64,000 nt of DNA from Anadara kagoshimensis (GCA_021292105.1 CM037869.1:4683001-4747000), one strand, 5' to 3'; shown: positions 22,111 through 35,532, counted from the first letter of the stretch. Numbers and translations are program-made. Notes: a model not told the origin generated them from the sequence alone.

Positions 22111-22312
22111 TACAGACCTGTCGAAAGTTTAACACTGTGCTTACGGATGTGAGTCGAAGCTCGGATACTGAAATATGCATGTATAGCTTGTCGCCAAAAA
22201 ACCGTCGCAAGATAGAAAACTACTTTTGGAATGTTGGTAACCTGGGACCAAGATGAGACACAAATCCGCATTAATCCGTTAGCTTAGTGTTAAACTTTTG
22301 ACAGTTCTGTAC
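22111..22312. mobile_element. CAGACCTGTC-family MITE, short copy 2
   Basis: Left TACAGACCTGTCGAAAGTTT, interior GAGTCGAAGCTCGGATAC and GGGACCAAGATGAGACAC, right GTTAGCTTAGTGTTAAACTT then TTGACAGTTCTGTA. About 202 bp with TA edges. It interrupts a sequence that continues uninterrupted in the diverged copy at about 32.3 kb, which acts as an empty site. Confidence 0.82.
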
Positions 22313-23145
22313 ATCATAAACAACATTGTTTAAGAACAGCCCAAAAAAGCTACATTGCAACTAAAATACTTATTTATCAAAAACATTAAACAAAGTTGAG
22401 ACCAGGTCAGGGAAGGATATGCATAGATTGATAATTCGTGCTAACATTTAAAATTACAAAGGTATCGGTTATTTCCTACTAGTTATACCCCCGTTTATTG
22501 GGTATGCATGTATAGGTGTTTGTCTGTCTGTCTGTCTATATGTCCGTCCCAATATCGCGTGCCCGCTCCATATCTTCCATGTCTATAGATGCGTTTTGAT
22601 TAAACTTAGTACAAAAGTCAACCAACACGAGACATGTGTCGCATATAAAATTTAGATCCTTCGGTCAATATTCATAACCTAATGATAAAATCTCATTCAG
22701 CTTTATCGATAATTCTATTTTAATATTACAATCTCTTTTATGAAAATGGGATAACAGGTTATTGTTTAAATTCTATTTCAAAACGATTTTTTTATCACAT
22801 TGTTGTTGTTAATCCAATGGTTGTCGGGTTTTTCCCACTCTTACTAGGAAATTAATTAATTTAAATTCAACAGAAGAGCTTCAGTAACATTTGTCAATGT
22901 TTGTCCAATTTTATCTGATATCGGTATAAAATACATTTAGAGAATCATTAGTTGACTTCGACATGGACAGGCGTTGTCCGCACTATGTTCGGCTATTTAA
23001 TACAATAGAATATCATTCAATGATAAGTTACGGCGTGGTGATGTGTAACACCAAAGTATTGAGTTTATGTATGGACAATTTACAAAAAAATATGTTAAGA
23101 AAAGGTTAAAATATAAAAAAATCATTTGAATTAAGTTGCTGTTTG
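22313..23145. repeat. Left flank of the 23-kb array, duplicated on its right
   Basis: Blocks here recur in the same order in 32,300-32,930: ACTTATTTATCAAA, ATTTCCTA, GGGAAAT-type AT blocks, CATTTGTCAATG against AATTTGTCAATC, and GGATTAAGTTGCT against GAATTAAGTTGCT just before the array. By eye the identity is moderate, so the duplication is old. A (TCTG)n run lies at 22,522-22,538. Confidence 0.55.
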
Positions 23146-26100
23146 GACCGAGAGACAGATAGCTGCTGTCAAAGATATGGCTAACGAGGGGCCGAAAGAC
23201 AGATAGCTGATGTCAAAGATATGGCTAACAAGGGACCGAGAGACAGATAGCTGCTGACAAAGATACAGCTAACGAGGGCCGAGAGACAGATAGCTGCTGT
23301 CAAAGATACAGCTAACGAGGGGCCGAGAGACAGATAGCTGCTGTCAAAGATACAGCTAACGAGGGGCCGAGAGACAGATAGCTGCTGTCAAAGATACAGC
23401 TAACGAGGGGCCGAGAGACAGATAGCTGCTGTCAAAGATATGGCTAACGAGGGGCCGAGAGATAGATAGCTGCTGTCATAGATATGGCTAACGAAGGACC
23501 GAGAGACAGATAGCTGCTGTCAAAGATATGGCTAACGAGGGGCCGAGAGACAGATAGCTGCTGTCAAAGATACAGCTAACGATGGGGCCGAGAGACAGAT
23601 AGCTGCTGTCAAAGATACAGCTAACGAGGGGCCGAGAGACAGATAGCTGCTGTCAAAGATACAGCTAACAATGGGGCCGAGAGACAGATAGCTGCTGTCA
23701 AAGATACAGCTAACGATGGGGCCAAGAGACAGATAGCTGCTGTCAAAGATACAGCTAACGATAGGGCCGAGAGACAGATAGCTGCTGTCAAAGATACACC
23801 TAACGATGGGGCCGTGAGACAGATAGCTGCTGTCAAAGATACAGCTAACGATGGGGCCGAAAGACAGATAGCTGCTGTCAAAGATACAGCTAACGAGGGG
23901 TCGAGAGACAGATAGCTTCTGTGAAAGATACAGCTAACGAGGGACCGAGAGACAGATAGCTGCTGTCAAAGATACAGCTAACGATGGGGCCGAGAGACAG
24001 ATAGCTGCTGTCAAAGATACAGCTAACGATGAGGCCGAGAGACAGATAGCTGCTGTCAAAGAAACAGCTAACGATGGGACCGAGAGACAGATAGCTGCTG
24101 TCAAAGATACAGCTAACGATGGGGCCGAAAGACAGATAGCTGCTGTCAAAGATACAGCTAACGATGGGACGAGAGACAGATACCTGCTGTCAAAGATACA
24201 GCTAACGATGGGGCCGAGAGACAGATAGCTGCTGTCAAAGATACACCTAACGATGGGGCCGAGAGACAGATAGCTGCTGTCAAAGATACACCTAACGATG
24301 GGGCCGAGAGACAGATAGCTGCTGTCAAAGATATGGCTAACGAGGGGCCGAGAGACAGATACCTGCTGTGAAAGATACAGCTAACGAGGGGCCGAAAGAC
24401 AGATAGCTGCTGTCAAAGATACAGCTAACGATGGGGCCGAGAGACAGATAGCTGCTGTCAAAGATACAGCTAACGATGAGGCCAAGAGACAGATAGCTGC
24501 TGTCAAAAAAACAGCTAACGAGGGGTCGAGAGACAGATAGCTGCTGTGAAAGATACAGCTAACGAGGGGCCGAAAGACAGATAGCTGCTGTCAAAGATAC
24601 AGCTAACGATGGGGCCGAGAGACAGATAGCTGCTGTCAAAGATACAGCTAACGATGGGGCCGAGAGACAGATAGCTGCTGTCAAAGATACAGCTAATGAG
24701 GGGTCGAGAGACAGATAGCTGCTGTGAAAGATACAGCTAGCGAGGGGCCGAAAGACAGATAGCTGCTGTCAAAGATACAGCTAACGATGGGGCCGAGAGA
24801 CAGATAGCTGCTGTCAAAGATACAGCTAACGATGGGACGAGAGACAGATACCTGCTGTCAAAGATACAGCTAACGATGGGGCCGAGAGACAGATAGCTGC
24901 TGTCAAAGATACATCTAACGATGGGGCCGAGAGACAGATAGCTGCTGTCAAAGATATGGCTAACGAGGGGCCGAGAGACAGATAGCTGCTGTCAAAGATA
25001 CAGGTAACGACGGGCCGAAAGACAGATAGCTGCTGTCAAAGATATGGCTAACGAGGGGCCGAAAGACAGATAGCTGCTGTCAAAGATATGGCTAACGATG
25101 GGGCCGAGAGATAGATAGCTGCTGTCAAAGATATGGCTAACGAGGGACCGAGAGATAGATAGCTGCTGTCAAAGATATGGCTAACGATGGGGCCGAGAAA
25201 CAGATAGCTGTTGTCAAAGATATGGCTAACAAGGGGCCGAGAGATAGATAGCTGCTGTCAAAGATATGGCTAACGAGGGGCCGAGAGATAGATAGCTGCT
25301 GTCAAAGATATGGCTAACGAGAAGCCGAGAGACAGATAGCTGTTGTCAAAGATACAGCTAACGAGGGCCGAGAGACAGATAGCTGCTGTCAAAGATATGG
25401 CTAACGAGGGGCCGAGAGATAGATAGCTGCTGTCATAGATATGGCTAACGAAGGACCGAGAGACAGATAGCTGCTGTCAAAGATACAGCTAACGAGGGAC
25501 CGAGAGACAGATAGCTGCTGTCAAAGATACAGCTAACGATAGGGCCGAGAGATAGATAGCTGCTGTCAAAGATATGGCTAACGAGGGGCCGAGAGACAGA
25601 TAGCTGCTGTCAAAGATAAAGCTAACGATGGGGCCGAGAGACAGATAGCTGCTGTCAAAGATACAGCTAACGAGGGGCCGAGAGACAGATAGCTGCTGTC
25701 AAAGATACAGCTAATAATGGGGCCGAGAGACAGCTGCTGTCAAAGATACAGCTAACGATGGGGCCGAGAGACAGATAGCTGCTGTCAAAGATACAGCTAA
25801 CGATATGGCCGAGAAAGATAGCTGCTGTCAAAGATACAGCTAACGAGGGGGCCGTGAGACAGATAGCTGCTGTCAAAGATACAGCTAACGATGGGGCCGA
25901 GAGACAGATAGCTGCTGTCAAAGATACAGCTAACGATGGGGCCGAGAGACAGATAGCTGCTGTCAAAGATACAGCTAACGATAGGGCCAAGAGATAGATA
26001 GCTGCTGTCAAAGATATGGTTAACGAGGGGCCGAAAAACAGATAGCTGCTGTCAAAGATACAGCTAACGATGGGGCCGAGAGACAGATAGCTGCTGTCAA

Positions 26101-29100
26101 AGATACAGCTAACGAGGGGCCGAGAGACAGATAGCTGCTGTCAAAGATACAGCTAACAATGGCGCCGAGAGACAGCTGCTGTCAAAGATACAGCTAACGA
26201 TGGGGCCGAGAGACAGATAGCTGCTGTCAAAGATACAGCTAACGATATGGCCGAGAGAGAGATAGCTGCTGTCAAAGATACAGCTAACGATGGGGCCGTA
26301 AGACAGATAGCTGCTGTCAAAGATACAGCTAACGATGGGGCCGAGAGACAGATAGCTGCTGTCAAAGATACAGCTAACGAGGGATCGAGAGACAGATAGC
26401 TGCTGTCAAAGATACAGCTAACGATGGGCCGAGAGACAGATAGCTGCTGTCAAAGATACAGCTAACGATGGTGCCGAGAGACAGATAGCTGCTGTAAAAG
26501 ATACAGCTAACAATGGGGCCGAGAGACAGATAGCTGCTGTCAAAGATACAGCTAACGATGGGACCGTGAGACAGATAGCTGCTGTCAAAGATACAGCTAA
26601 CGATGGTGCCGAGAGACAGATAGCTGCTGTCAAAGATACAGCTAACAATGGGGCCGAGAGACAGATAGCTGCTGTCAAAGATACAGCTAACGATGGGGCC
26701 AAGAGACAGATAGCTGCTGTCAAAGATACAGCTAACGATAGGGCCGAGAGACAGATAGCTGCTGTCAAAGATACACCTAACGATGGGGCCGTGAGACAGA
26801 TAGCTGCTGTCAAAGATACAGCTAACGATGGGGCCGAAAGACAGATAGCTGCTGTCAAAGATACAGCTAACGAGGGGTCGAGAGACAGATAGCTTCTGTG
26901 AAAGATACAGCTAACGAGGGACCGAGAGACAGATAGCTGCTGTCAAAGATACAGCTAACGATGGGGCCGAGAGACAGATAGCTGCTGTCAAAGATACAGC
27001 TAACGATGAGGCCGAGAGACAGATAGCTGCTGTCAAAGAAACAGCTAACGATGGGACCGAGAGACAGATAGCTGCTGTCAAAGATACAGCTAACGATGGG
27101 GCCGAAGACAGATAGCTGCTGTCAAAGATACAGCTAACGATGGGACGAGAGACAGATACCTGCTGTCAAAGATACAGCTAACGATGGGGCCGAGAGACAG
27201 ATAGCTGCTGTCAAAGATACACCTAACGATGGGGCCGAGAGACAGATAGCTGCTGTCAAAGATACACCTAACGATGGGGCCGAGAGACAGATAGCTGCTG
27301 TCAAAGATATGGCTAACGAGGGGCCGAGAGACAGATACCTGCTGTGAAAGATACAGCTAACGAGGGGCCGAAAGACAGATAGCTGCTGTCAAAGATACAG
27401 CTAACGATGGGGCCGAGAGACAGATAGCTGCTGTCAAAGATACAGCTAACGATGAGGCCAAGAGACAGATAGCTGCTGTCAAAAAAACAGCTAACGAGGG
27501 GTCGAGAGACAGATAGCTGCTGTGAAAGATACAGCTAACGAGGGGCCGAAAGACAGATAGCTGCTGTCAAAGATACAGCTAACGATGGGGCCGAGAGACA
27601 GATAGCTGCTGTCAAAGATACAGCTAACGATGGGGCCGAGAGACAGATAGCTGCTGTCAAAGATACAGCTAATGAGGGGTCGAGAGACAGATAGCTGCTG
27701 TGAAAGATACAGCTAGCGAGGGGCCGAAAGACAGATAGCTGCTGTCAAAGATACAGCTAACGATGGGGCCGAGAGACAGATAGCTGCTGTCAAAGATACA
27801 GCTAACGATGGGACGAGAGACAGATACCTGCTGTCAAAGATACAGCTAACGATGGGGCCGAGAGACAGATAGCTGCTGTCAAAGATACATCTAACGATGG
27901 GGCCGAGAGACAGATAGCTGCTGTCAAAGATATGGCTAACGAGGGGCCGAGAGACAGATAGCTGCTGTCAAAGATACAGGTAACGACGGGCCGAAAGACA
28001 GATAGCTGCTGTCAAAGATATGGCTAACGAGGGGCCGAAAGACAGATAGCTGCTGTCAAAGATATGGCTAACGATGGGGCCGAGAGATAGATAGCTGCTG
28101 TCAAAGATATGGCTAACGAGGGACCGAGAGATAGATAGCTGCTGTCAAAGATATGGCTAACGATGGGGCCGAGAAACAGATAGCTGTTGTCAAAGATATG
28201 GCTAACAAGGGGCCGAGAGATAGATAGCTGCTGTCAAAGATATGGCTAACGAGGGGCCGAGAGATAGATAGCTGCTGTCAAAGATATGGCTAACGAGAAG
28301 CCGAGAGACAGATAGCTGTTGTCAAAGATACAGCTAACGAGGGGCCGAGAGACAGATAGCTGCTGTCAAAGATATGGCTAACGAGGGGCCGAGAGATAGA
28401 TAGCTGCTGTCATAGATATGGCTAACGAAGGACCGAGAGACAGATAGCTGCTGTCAAAGATACAGCTAACGAGGGACCGAGAGACAGATAGCTGCTGTCA
28501 AAGATACAGCTAACGATAGGGCCGAGAGATAGATAGCTGCTGTCAAAGATATGGCTAACGAGGGGCCGAGAGACAGATAGCTGCTGTCAAAGATAAAGCT
28601 AACGATGGGGCCGAGAGACAGATAGCTGCTGTCAAAGATACAGCTAACGAGGGCCGAGAGACAGATAGCTGCTGTCAAAGATACAGCTAATAATGGGGCC
28701 GAGAGACAGCTGCTGTCAAAGATACAGCTAACGATGGGGCCGAGAGACAGATAGCTGCTGTCAAAGATACAGCTAACGATATGGCCGAGAGAAAGATAGC
28801 TGCTGTCAAAGATACAGCTAACGAGGGGGCCGTGAGACAGATAGCTGCTGTCAAAGATACAGCTAACGATGGGGCCGAGAGACAGATAGCTGCTGTCAAA
28901 GATACAGCTAACGATGGGGCCGAGAGACAGATAGCTGCTGTCAAAGATACAGCTAACGATAGGGCCAAGAGATAGATAGCTGCTGTCAAAGATATGGTTA
29001 ACGAGGGGCCGAAAAACAGATAGCTGCTGTCAAAGATACAGCTAACGATGGGGCCGAGAGACAGATAGCTGCTGTCAAAGATACAGCTAACGAGGGGCCG

Positions 29101-31945
29101 AGAGACAGATAGCTGCTGTCAAAGATACAGCTAACAATGGCGCCGAGAGACAGCTGCTGTCAAAGATACAGCTAACGATGGGGCCGAGAGACAGATAGCT
29201 GCTGTCAAAGATACAGCTAACGATATGGCCGAGAGAGAGATAGCTGCTGTCAAAGATACAGCTAACGATGGGGCCGTAAGACAGATAGCTGCTGTCAAAG
29301 ATACAGCTAACGATGGGGCCGAGAGACAGATAGCTGCTGTCAAAGATACAGCTAACGAGGGATCGAGAGACAGATAGCTGCTGTCAAAGATACAGCTAAC
29401 GATGGGCCGAGAGACAGATAGCTGCTGTCAAAGATACAGCTAACGATGGTGCCGAGAGACAGATAGCTGCTGTAAAAGATACAGCTAACAATGGGGCCGA
29501 GAGACAGATAGCTGCTGTCAAAGATACAGCTAACGATGGGACCGTGAGACAGATAGCTGCTGTCAAAGATACAGCTAACGATGGTGCCGAGAGACAGATA
29601 GCTGCTGTAAAAGATACAGCTAACAATGGGGCCGAGAGACAGATAGCTGCTGTCAAAGATACAGCTAACGATGGGACCGTGAGACAGATAGCTGCTGTCA
29701 AAGATACAGCTAACGATGGTGCCGAGAGACAGATAGCTGCTGTAAAAGATACAGCTAACAATGGGGCCGAGAGACAGATAGCTGCTGTAAAAGATACAGC
29801 TAACAATGGGGCCGAGAGACAGATATCTGCTGTCAAAGATACAGCTAACGATGGGACCGTGAGACAGATAGCTGCTGTCAAAAATACAGCTAACGATGGG
29901 CCGAGAGACAAATACCTGCTGTCAAAGATACAGCTAACGATGGGGTCGAGAGACAGATACCTGCTGTCAAAGATACAGCTAACGAGGGGCCGAGAGATAG
30001 ATAGCTGCTGTCAAAGATATGGCTAACGAGGGGCCGAGAGATAGATACCTGCTGTCAAAGATATGGCTAACGATGGGACCGAGAGACAGATAGCTGCTGT
30101 CAAAGATATGGCTAACGAGGGGCCGAGAGACAGATAGCTGCTGTCAAAGATACAGCTAACGATAGGGCCGAGAGACAGATAGCTGCTGTCAAAGATATGG
30201 CTAACGAGGGGCCGAGAGACAGATAGCTGCTGTCAAAGATACAGCTAACGATGATGCCGAGAGACAGATAGCTGCTGTCAAAGATATGGCTAACGAGGGG
30301 GCGAGAGACAGATAGCTGCTGTCAAAGATATGGCTAACGAGGGGCCGAGAGACAGATAGCTGCTGTCAAAGATATTGCTAACGAGGGGTCGAGAGACAGC
30401 TGCTGTCAAAGATACAGCTAACGATAGGGCCAAGAGACAGATAGCTGCTGTCAAAGATACAGCTAACGAGGGGCCGAGAGACAGATAGCTGCTGTCAAAG
30501 ATATGGCTAACGATAGGGCCGAGAGACAGATAGCTGCTGAAAAAGATACAGCTAACGAGGGGCCGAGAGACAGATAGCTGCTGTCAAAGATATGGCTAAC
30601 GAGGGGCCGAGAGACAGATAGCTGCTGTCAAAGATACAGCTAACGAGGGGCCGAGAGATAGATAGCTGCTGTCAAAGATATGGCTAACGAGGGGCCGAAA
30701 AACAGATAGCTGCTGTCAAAGATACAGCTAACGATGGGGCCGAGAGACAGATAGCTGCTGTCAAAGATACAGCTAACAAAGGGACCGAGAGACAGATAGC
30801 TGCTGTCAAAGATACAGCTAACAATGGGACCGAGAGACAGATACCTGCTGTCAAAGATACAGCTAACGATAGGGCCGAGAGACAGATAGCTGCTGTCAAA
30901 GATACAGCTAACGAGGGGCCGAGAGATAGATAGCTGCTGTCAAAGATACAGCTAACGATGGGGCCGAGAGACAGATAGCTGCTGTCAAAGATACAGCTAA
31001 CGATGGGGCCGAGAGACAGATAGCTGCTGTCAAAGATACAGCTAACGATGGGACCGAGAGACAGATAGCTGCTGTCAAAGATACAGCTAACGATAGGGCC
31101 GAGAGACAGATAGCTGCTGTCAAAGATACAGCTAACGAGGGCCGAGAGATAGATAGCTGCTGTCAAAGATATGGCTAACGAGGGGCCGAGAGACAGATAG
31201 CTGCTGTCAAAGATACAGCTAACGAGGGGCCGAGAGATAGATAGCTGCTGTCAAAGATATGGCTAACGAGGGGCCGAGAGATAGATAGCTGCTGTCAAAG
31301 ATACAGCTAACGAGGGGCCGAGAGACAGATAGCTGCTGTCAAAGATACAGCTAACGAGGGGCCGAGAGACAGATAGCTGCTGCCAAAGATACAGCTAACG
31401 ATGGAGCCGAAAGACAGATAGCTGCTGTCAAAGATACAGCTAACGAGGGGCCGAGAGACAGATAGCTGCTGTCAAAGATACAGCTAACGATGGGGCCGAG
31501 AGACAGATAGCTGCTGTCAAAGATATGGCTAACGAGGGGCCGAGAGACAGATAGCTGCTGTCAAAGATACAGCTAACGAGGGGCCGAGAGACAGATAGCT
31601 GCTGTCAAAGATACAGCTAACGATAGGGCCGAGAGACAGATAGCTGTTGTCAAAGATACAGCTAACGAGGGGCCGAGAGACAGATAGCTGCTGTCAAAGA
31701 TATGGCTAACGAGGGGTCGAGAGACAGATAGCTGCTGTCAAAGATACAGCTAACGACGGGCCGAGAGACAGATAGCTGCTGTCAAAGATACAGCTAACGA
31801 TGGGGCCGAGAGACAGATAGCTGCTGTCAAAGATACAGCTAACGAGGGGCCGAGAGACAGATAGCTGCTGTCAAAGATACAGGTAACGACGGGCTGAGAG
31901 ACAGATAGCTGCTGTCAAATATACAGCTAACGAGGGACCGAGATG
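23146..31945. repeat. 8.8-kb satellite, 44/45-bp unit
   Basis: About 198 units of the form GCCGAGAGACAGATAGCTGC, TGTCAAAGATACAGCTAACG, ATGGG (45 bp) or AGGG variants (44 bp), with ATATGG alternating with ATACAG. The last unit runs into GGGACCGAGATGAGCTG, the subterminal sequence of the CAGACCTGTC MITE family. A block of about 2,978 bp is present twice (about 23,620-26,600 and 26,600-29,600). No terminal inverted repeats were found at its edges. Open frames on both strands follow from the 45-bp period and are not genes. Confidence 0.93.
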
Positions 31946-32984
31946 AGCTGACCATACGGTGCCAATTTGTTGTCTTAGTGTCCAAATCTCGATAGGCGTA
32001 TACTGTAAAGCATCTGGTTCTGATTCTGGTCAATCAAACTTTTTTCATAGCTTACCTTTTAATAATCTCTCTTTAAAAATGATTCAGTCTAGAGTAAGAC
32101 AGTAAAAATAAAGAGTAAAACAGTACAACTGTCCAATGTGTGAACTTGTTTGAAAGGAATGTTATAATTTTATATATTCAATGTTATGAAAGCACGGCTT
32201 CTGAGATCGTTTCGTTTGTATTTTCAAATTATGGTGTCAACATTCGCCTCGTCTAATATCTTAAAGCACGTAAGAAAAGTAAATCTTATAATTGATAAGT
32301 CGACTAGCTATTGACAACAAATAAACACGGCTTGATTTCAAACACGATTTATAGAAGTTATAATTTAATGTCCTTATCATAAACAAGTCTATTTGAGAAA
32401 ATCACAGATAAGCAACTTTACAAAATAAAACACTTATTTATCAAACAAAATTTACAATGGTTAAAACTGTATCAGACACAGGGTATGTTTCGAGTGCTTA
32501 TTCGTGTTGGTATTTAAAATTTCAAAAATTACATTATTTCCTATTGATTTTAAAGAAATTGTACTGCAATCTATTTACTTTTTTTAAAAGTATATAACCG
32601 AATACTTGTCTGTTACGGTGACAGAGAGGTTTAGTGGTTTATTCGTTTATCTAAAGGTTCTCCATTTTTCAGTTTTGCTTATCTAAGCGGGAAATGAATT
32701 AAATATAATTTACCAAATTTTTGTGTTTACATAAATTTGTCAATCAGTGCCCAATTTAAGTGGAAATAAGTTTCAAATATGACAACTCCGTGGATAAACG
32801 TTGTCCTAACTCCACTTACAGTAAATTCTAAACAGTTTTAAACTCAATGCAATGACCTGCAAAATTTATAGAAAAATGTATTTTAAAAAAAACCTATAAA
32901 TCATATTTGGATTAAGTTGCTTTTTTATTCAAACTAATTCCAAACCATTCACTCTTACATATACCAACGAAAGGCTACCTTTGA
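31946..32984. repeat. Right flank of the 23-kb array, copy of the left flank
   Basis: From about 32,300 this aligns by eye to 22,050-23,145, ending TTGGATTAAGTTGCT where the left copy enters the array. It lacks the MITE at 22,111-22,312 (TTGATTTCAAACACG runs on to ATCATAAACAAG). Confidence 0.5.
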
Positions 32985-33480
32985 AGGAATATCACAAACG
33001 TGATTACTTCAATGTTTCTTTTGTCAACTTTCCTTTTCTATGCAGCAATAAACCCGCTTCTCCTGCTCATGGTATATTTCTTTCACAACTAATACGATAT
33101 GGTAGAGCTTGTCCAAAATACGGGAACTTTATACATCGAAGCAGGCCGCTTACAAAAAATTGCTCACTCAGGAATACTACAAGCCTAAGCTTATCAAGGC
33201 CCTCAATGCTTCTAAGGCCGTCATCACAATACTGTTGATATGGACGATGTTTCCGTTTCCAAAATTATCCTTGAAATGTTTGCCGTTCCATAGTTTTATG
33301 TTCCTATCCGTACACGTGGCAGGTCAAGCTAGCCAGACGGAGGGTGATTATACCCTTCCGGAGCACTCGGCCTCACTTCCATGTTGGAATTCTACATGTT
33401 CAACTTAATTTGAAAGTTTTCAAAGTTTTCACTTTGTTCTGGAGTTGTGATTTTGACATGGATTGTTATGTTTGCTCTGA
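32985..33480 (+). mobile_element. Retroelement 3' fragment with RT C-terminal remnant, copy 8
   Basis: The plus strand reads FVNFPFLCSNKPASPAHGIF then LSQLIRYGRACPKYGNFIH. After a frame change it continues QEYYKPKLIKALNASKAVIT and LPEHSASLPCW. The first part resembles the end of a retroelement reverse transcriptase. The 3' block (CCCTTCCGGAGCACTCGGCC) follows. Frameshifts show it is inactive. Confidence 0.72.
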
Positions 33481-34236
33481 GTTGAGAGCATCTGACCCAT
33501 CAAACATCCTCTAAAATTTCAAAGTGTAGTGCGGGTAAAACTTATGCTTGTGTAAAAAAATTCAGATATTATTTCATATTCAATATTCTGAAAGTTGAGC
33601 TTCGGTGTTACTTTGTTTATATATTGAAAAATAGTATCTTCTACATTTTGTTTGAACTTGTTAAAAACGACCCCGACAATCGTTATGCTTCAAGATATGT
33701 GTAAAGGCGCATGTTGACAGGCCTAACTTGGCGGGTTATTTAGTTGTTGGTTTTGTGTTTGGTCCAAGTAACATTTTTAGAATCCTGTCACAATAGAACA
33801 TCAAATGCCACATCAACGATCAAACTTGGCACAAATGTATTGATGTACCACGCACCAAATTCAGGTCATAGGTCATTGCAATTGGTCAAGGTCAAATTTG
33901 GGGACGGGGGTATATGTCTCTCAAGAGACTGCTTTAGTTATTTGTAGTTTGCAGTTAATAAGCAGATAGAGAACCTTAAATTATATATGTACATTTTGTA
34001 TTTGCAGAACCTAAGTCGATCTTATATTGGTCGGTTAATGCCTCGTTAAATGCTGTTTTATACAACACATCAGCAATTTTAGCTATTCTCGACGAGACAA
34101 TGTTGTCTAATTAACCTCAAGGATATGCATCTGTGTGGTGTGCAAGTTTTGTGAACACAATTACTGGTATTGTGCAACTGTTGAGTGGTAGTATACTTGC
34201 CCAGTAACCATTGCATACCACTCAGTCCGACCACTA
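33481..34236. other. Stretch with possible dispersed repeat, no gene
   Basis: CAATTGGTCAAGGTCAAATT and GCCACATCAACGATCAAACT resemble low-copy dispersed sequence (compare AAAGGTTCAAGGTCACGACA near 10,247). No exon is recognised. Confidence 0.3.
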
Positions 34237-34605
34237 TGGTAGTGGCGTAGTTGGTAGAGTGCTTGTTTCGTATGTGGGAGTTCAGGGGTTCAAACCCCGG
34301 CAAGGTCTGACCAAAAATTGAAAATAGTGAGTGACTGTTTTGTTTTGTTTTTTTTTTATTTGTTTAGCACTTGGAATTTAGAAATGAAATGAAAGTCACC
34401 GGTTCCTTCGGATAAGAACTTAAATACCCGTGTTCCCGTGTCATTGCAGGCGTGGTAAATTAAATACCCTCCCTGCATATTGCACTGAGCGCACTACAAA
34501 GGTAAAATTTTATACCACTTCGACTCTAGATGGTGACGTCTCATTATAAGGAAATTAGTCTTGACTGTGACGTAAAATCCAATTCAATCAATTAATCAAT
34601 CAATA
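34237..34605 (+). mobile_element. tRNA-derived SINE with (CAAT)n tail
   Basis: An A-box-like TAGTTGGTAGAGTGC and B-box-like GGTTCAAACCC form a tRNA-like head. Then come TTCCTTCGGATAAGAACTTA, TTCCCGTGTCATTGCAGG, GATGGTGACGTCTCATTATA and a TCAATCAATTAATCAATCAA tail. Same family as 60.4 kb. A T-rich insertion splits the body at about 34,340. Confidence 0.75.
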
Positions 34606-35338
34606 ACACTCAGTTCAATAGTCAATTGTTTGTCATTAGTTGTAAAATTAAGCGGGCTTTTTAAAACAATCAAGTTACAATATTACTTTAACAAAACTAC
34701 TGGAAACTGTTGGCCAATATGTGTCAGGTGTTCACTCAAATGGGTTTATAAGTTTTCTCGTTTTCATAAGTGTTGTTAGTGTATGCTATGCAGTTCTACT
34801 ACATTACTGTCGGCATTTCTTGGTATATTAACATGTTATATACGATGTAAAATTAGAAGCTGTGATGTAGTTACAATGCTGTTTAACGTCGCATAAGCAA
34901 TTTATTTTACACAGCAAGTACACCGAAGACAAACATACCATTCCTCACAACACATTATAGTGACAACGGGTGAACAAGTCCATACTTTCTTTTCTAAATA
35001 CCGAGCGTCAGTCGAGGAAGCAATATCTCAAATATTAAAGTGTTATGGATTTGAACCCACGACGTCCAGTTCTCGAGGCGGAAACTTTTCCATTCAGCGA
35101 TCCTGGTGGTCGAAGCCAAAGCTTACATTTGTAGCATTTGTAGCAATTTTAGTACAAACTGCGAAGAACAAAAACACAATCAGACACACTAAACAAGTTT
35201 ATTATAAGTCTATAAAACAAAATAAATACAAAGTTTTGATCCAAAATATACATTACAAAAAAAGTTTTGATCTCTGCGAACTTAACAATTAACAAAAACG
35301 ATCGTGTGTCATTCTCACTGCACTTCATACACCATACG
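34606..35338. other. AT-rich stretch with a possible SINE head
   Basis: At about 34,965-35,110 the minus strand holds GTCGTGGGTTCAAATCC, a B-box-like block, and may be a decayed tRNA-derived SINE. Otherwise nothing is recognised. Confidence 0.25.
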
Positions 35339-35339
35339 G

Positions 35340-35532
35340 TACAGACCTGTCAAAAGTTTAACACTGAGTCAACGAAATAGTCGAAACTCGGATTCCTAGT
35401 GGCCGAGTCATTGATAGTTAGTGGCAAAAAAACCAGTACGGAAAACTATCCAGGTGGAGCTAACGAGGATGGGCTGCCGATTTGACACTAAAACGTTAGC
35501 TTAATAAGTGTTAATCTTTCAACAGGCCTATA
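35340..35532. mobile_element. CAGACCTGTC-family MITE, short copy 3
   Basis: Left TACAGACCTGTCAAAAGTTT, then GTCGAAACTCGG, GTGGCCGAGTC, GATAGTTAGTGGC, AGCTAACGAGGATGGGCTGC, then AACGTTAGCTTAATAAGTG and CTTTCAACAGGCCTATA. It shows the full internal order of the family in about 190 bp. Confidence 0.82.

Noticed and set aside
23621-31166. 15-residue repeat frames on both strands (AAICLSAPSLAVS and RQIAAVKDTANDGAE types)
   Set aside because: They follow from the 45-bp unit, are open on both strands and show no start, end or codon bias.
18201-31945. CRISPR-like regular repeats
   Set aside because: The units are directly adjacent with no unique spacers, in a eukaryotic context.
34237-34310. Possible tRNA genes (also at 39.7 and 60.4 kb)
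   Set aside because: A- and B-box-like heads continue into the conserved SINE core and tail, so they are SINE promoters rather than tRNA genes.
34960-35292. 110-residue plus-strand frame
   Set aside because: It overlaps a tRNA-like SINE remnant and AT-rich low-complexity sequence and has no domain features.
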